From JAIBAI01 sp044238875 (GTDB taxonomy: Bacteria > Bacteroidota > Bacteroidia > M30B66): a stretch of 43,153 nucleotides of DNA. Location of the stretch: contig JBIICM010000003.1 in the NCBI GenBank assembly GCA_044238875.1, positions 1 through 43,153 on the forward strand, given 5' to 3'. Position numbers and translations under genes: made by a program. Within the stretch, counting starts at the first letter, position 1. Each line of letters begins with the position of its first letter. Shown here one piece after another: positions 42,986 through 43,153 of the stretch. Below the pieces are notes generated by a model. The model saw only the letters and a list, made by a program, of their open reading frames with translations. It did no database searches and had not been told where the DNA came from.

Positions 42986-43066
42986 ATTACTAACATGATC
43001 CCTTGAGGGCCGAATTGCAATGGATGAAAACCAGCCCAGCAAAGCTGAGCCAAAACAAAATAACCC

Positions 43067-43153
43067 ACTTCCTTTAAGCAAGCTTAAGTCAGCAGGTTAT
43101 TTAGTTTTTTTGGCTGTTTCACAGCCGGTTTTCATCAGCGTGACCCCGGAGGG
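43067..43153. repeat. 87-bp repeat, copy 2
   Basis: This is an exact second copy of 42899-42985. The last base of the copy coincides with the last base of the window, as would be seen if an assembly stopped inside a repeat. Confidence 0.85.

Larger units (their letters stand above)
42899..43153. repeat. composite tandem/inverted repeat at the window edge
   Basis: Between the two identical 87-bp copies lies an 81-bp spacer. Its part at 43023-43065 (GATGAAAACC to AAATAACC) is an imperfect reverse complement of 42927-42968 in the repeat, so the whole can fold as a long stem. GGGATTACTAACATGATCCC at 42983-43002 is a further palindrome. The pattern continues past the window end. Confidence 0.8.

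Noticed and set aside
42899..43153. Possible CRISPR array at the window end.
   Set aside because: There are only two 87-bp copies with an 81-bp spacer that is itself an inverted copy. Repeat size and structure do not fit CRISPR and no cas gene is near.

Overview
The window looks like chromosomal DNA of a member of the Bacteroidota. The signs are type IX secretion (T9SS) cargo with both type A and type B C-terminal sorting domains, putative promoters with a TAnnTTTG -7 box, few Shine-Dalgarno sequences, a trigger factor with a degenerate middle domain, an etfB-etfA-bifunctional nuclease gene order, and many proteins best known from this phylum. I cannot name a genus from sequence alone. The left edge cuts a gene, and the right edge ends inside a tandem/inverted repeat, so the window may be one assembly contig.

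Layout. 1-3659: the end of a DUF4340-like protein, then a leftward cluster of an exported flavin amine oxidase, an outer-membrane barrel and two small disordered exported proteins. 3793-14357: mostly core genes. These are tRNA-Leu, trigger factor, an EamA exporter, a CPA2 antiporter, a YkgJ-type cysteine-cluster protein, an M23/LysM peptidoglycan hydrolase, a UMF1-type MFS protein, bifunctional nuclease with etfA and etfB, a small ORF and tRNA-Ser. 14339-16145: an accessory patch. The tRNA-Ser 3' end is duplicated as 17 bp around a large nested palindrome. A non-coding stretch of nearly 800 bp with att-like repeats and an AT-rich lipoprotein gene follow.

16194-24114: secreted proteins. A giant fibronectin-rich T9SS type B protein lies divergent from an Asp-box T9SS type A protein, a redoxin and a T9SS-tagged cytochrome c/copper-monooxygenase-like protein. 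24435-27667: the two halves of a split transketolase with a secreted von Willebrand A (VWA) protein slotted between them. 27696-29189: an ECF sigma factor, a one-TM putative anti-sigma factor and a Spy/CpxP-like periplasmic protein. 29190-35174: an SLC45-like transporter, then a START-like protein, an LptF/LptG permease and two glycosyltransferases with overlapping reading frames, probably for envelope glycolipid or LPS work. 35196-42827: ribBA, an alpha-oxoamine synthase (sphingolipid or sulfonolipid type), a polytopic membrane protein overlapping smpB, a 2-hydroxyacid dehydrogenase, a fatty-acid desaturase, RNase HI and purN. 42899-43153: a composite repeat.

The best candidates for something new are the VWA gene inside the transketolase operon, the nested palindromic repeat family (copies near 14.4 kb and 42.9 kb share three motifs), and the four-gene exported cluster at 784-3659. 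I found no CRISPR array, intact transposase, integrase or recognisable defence system.
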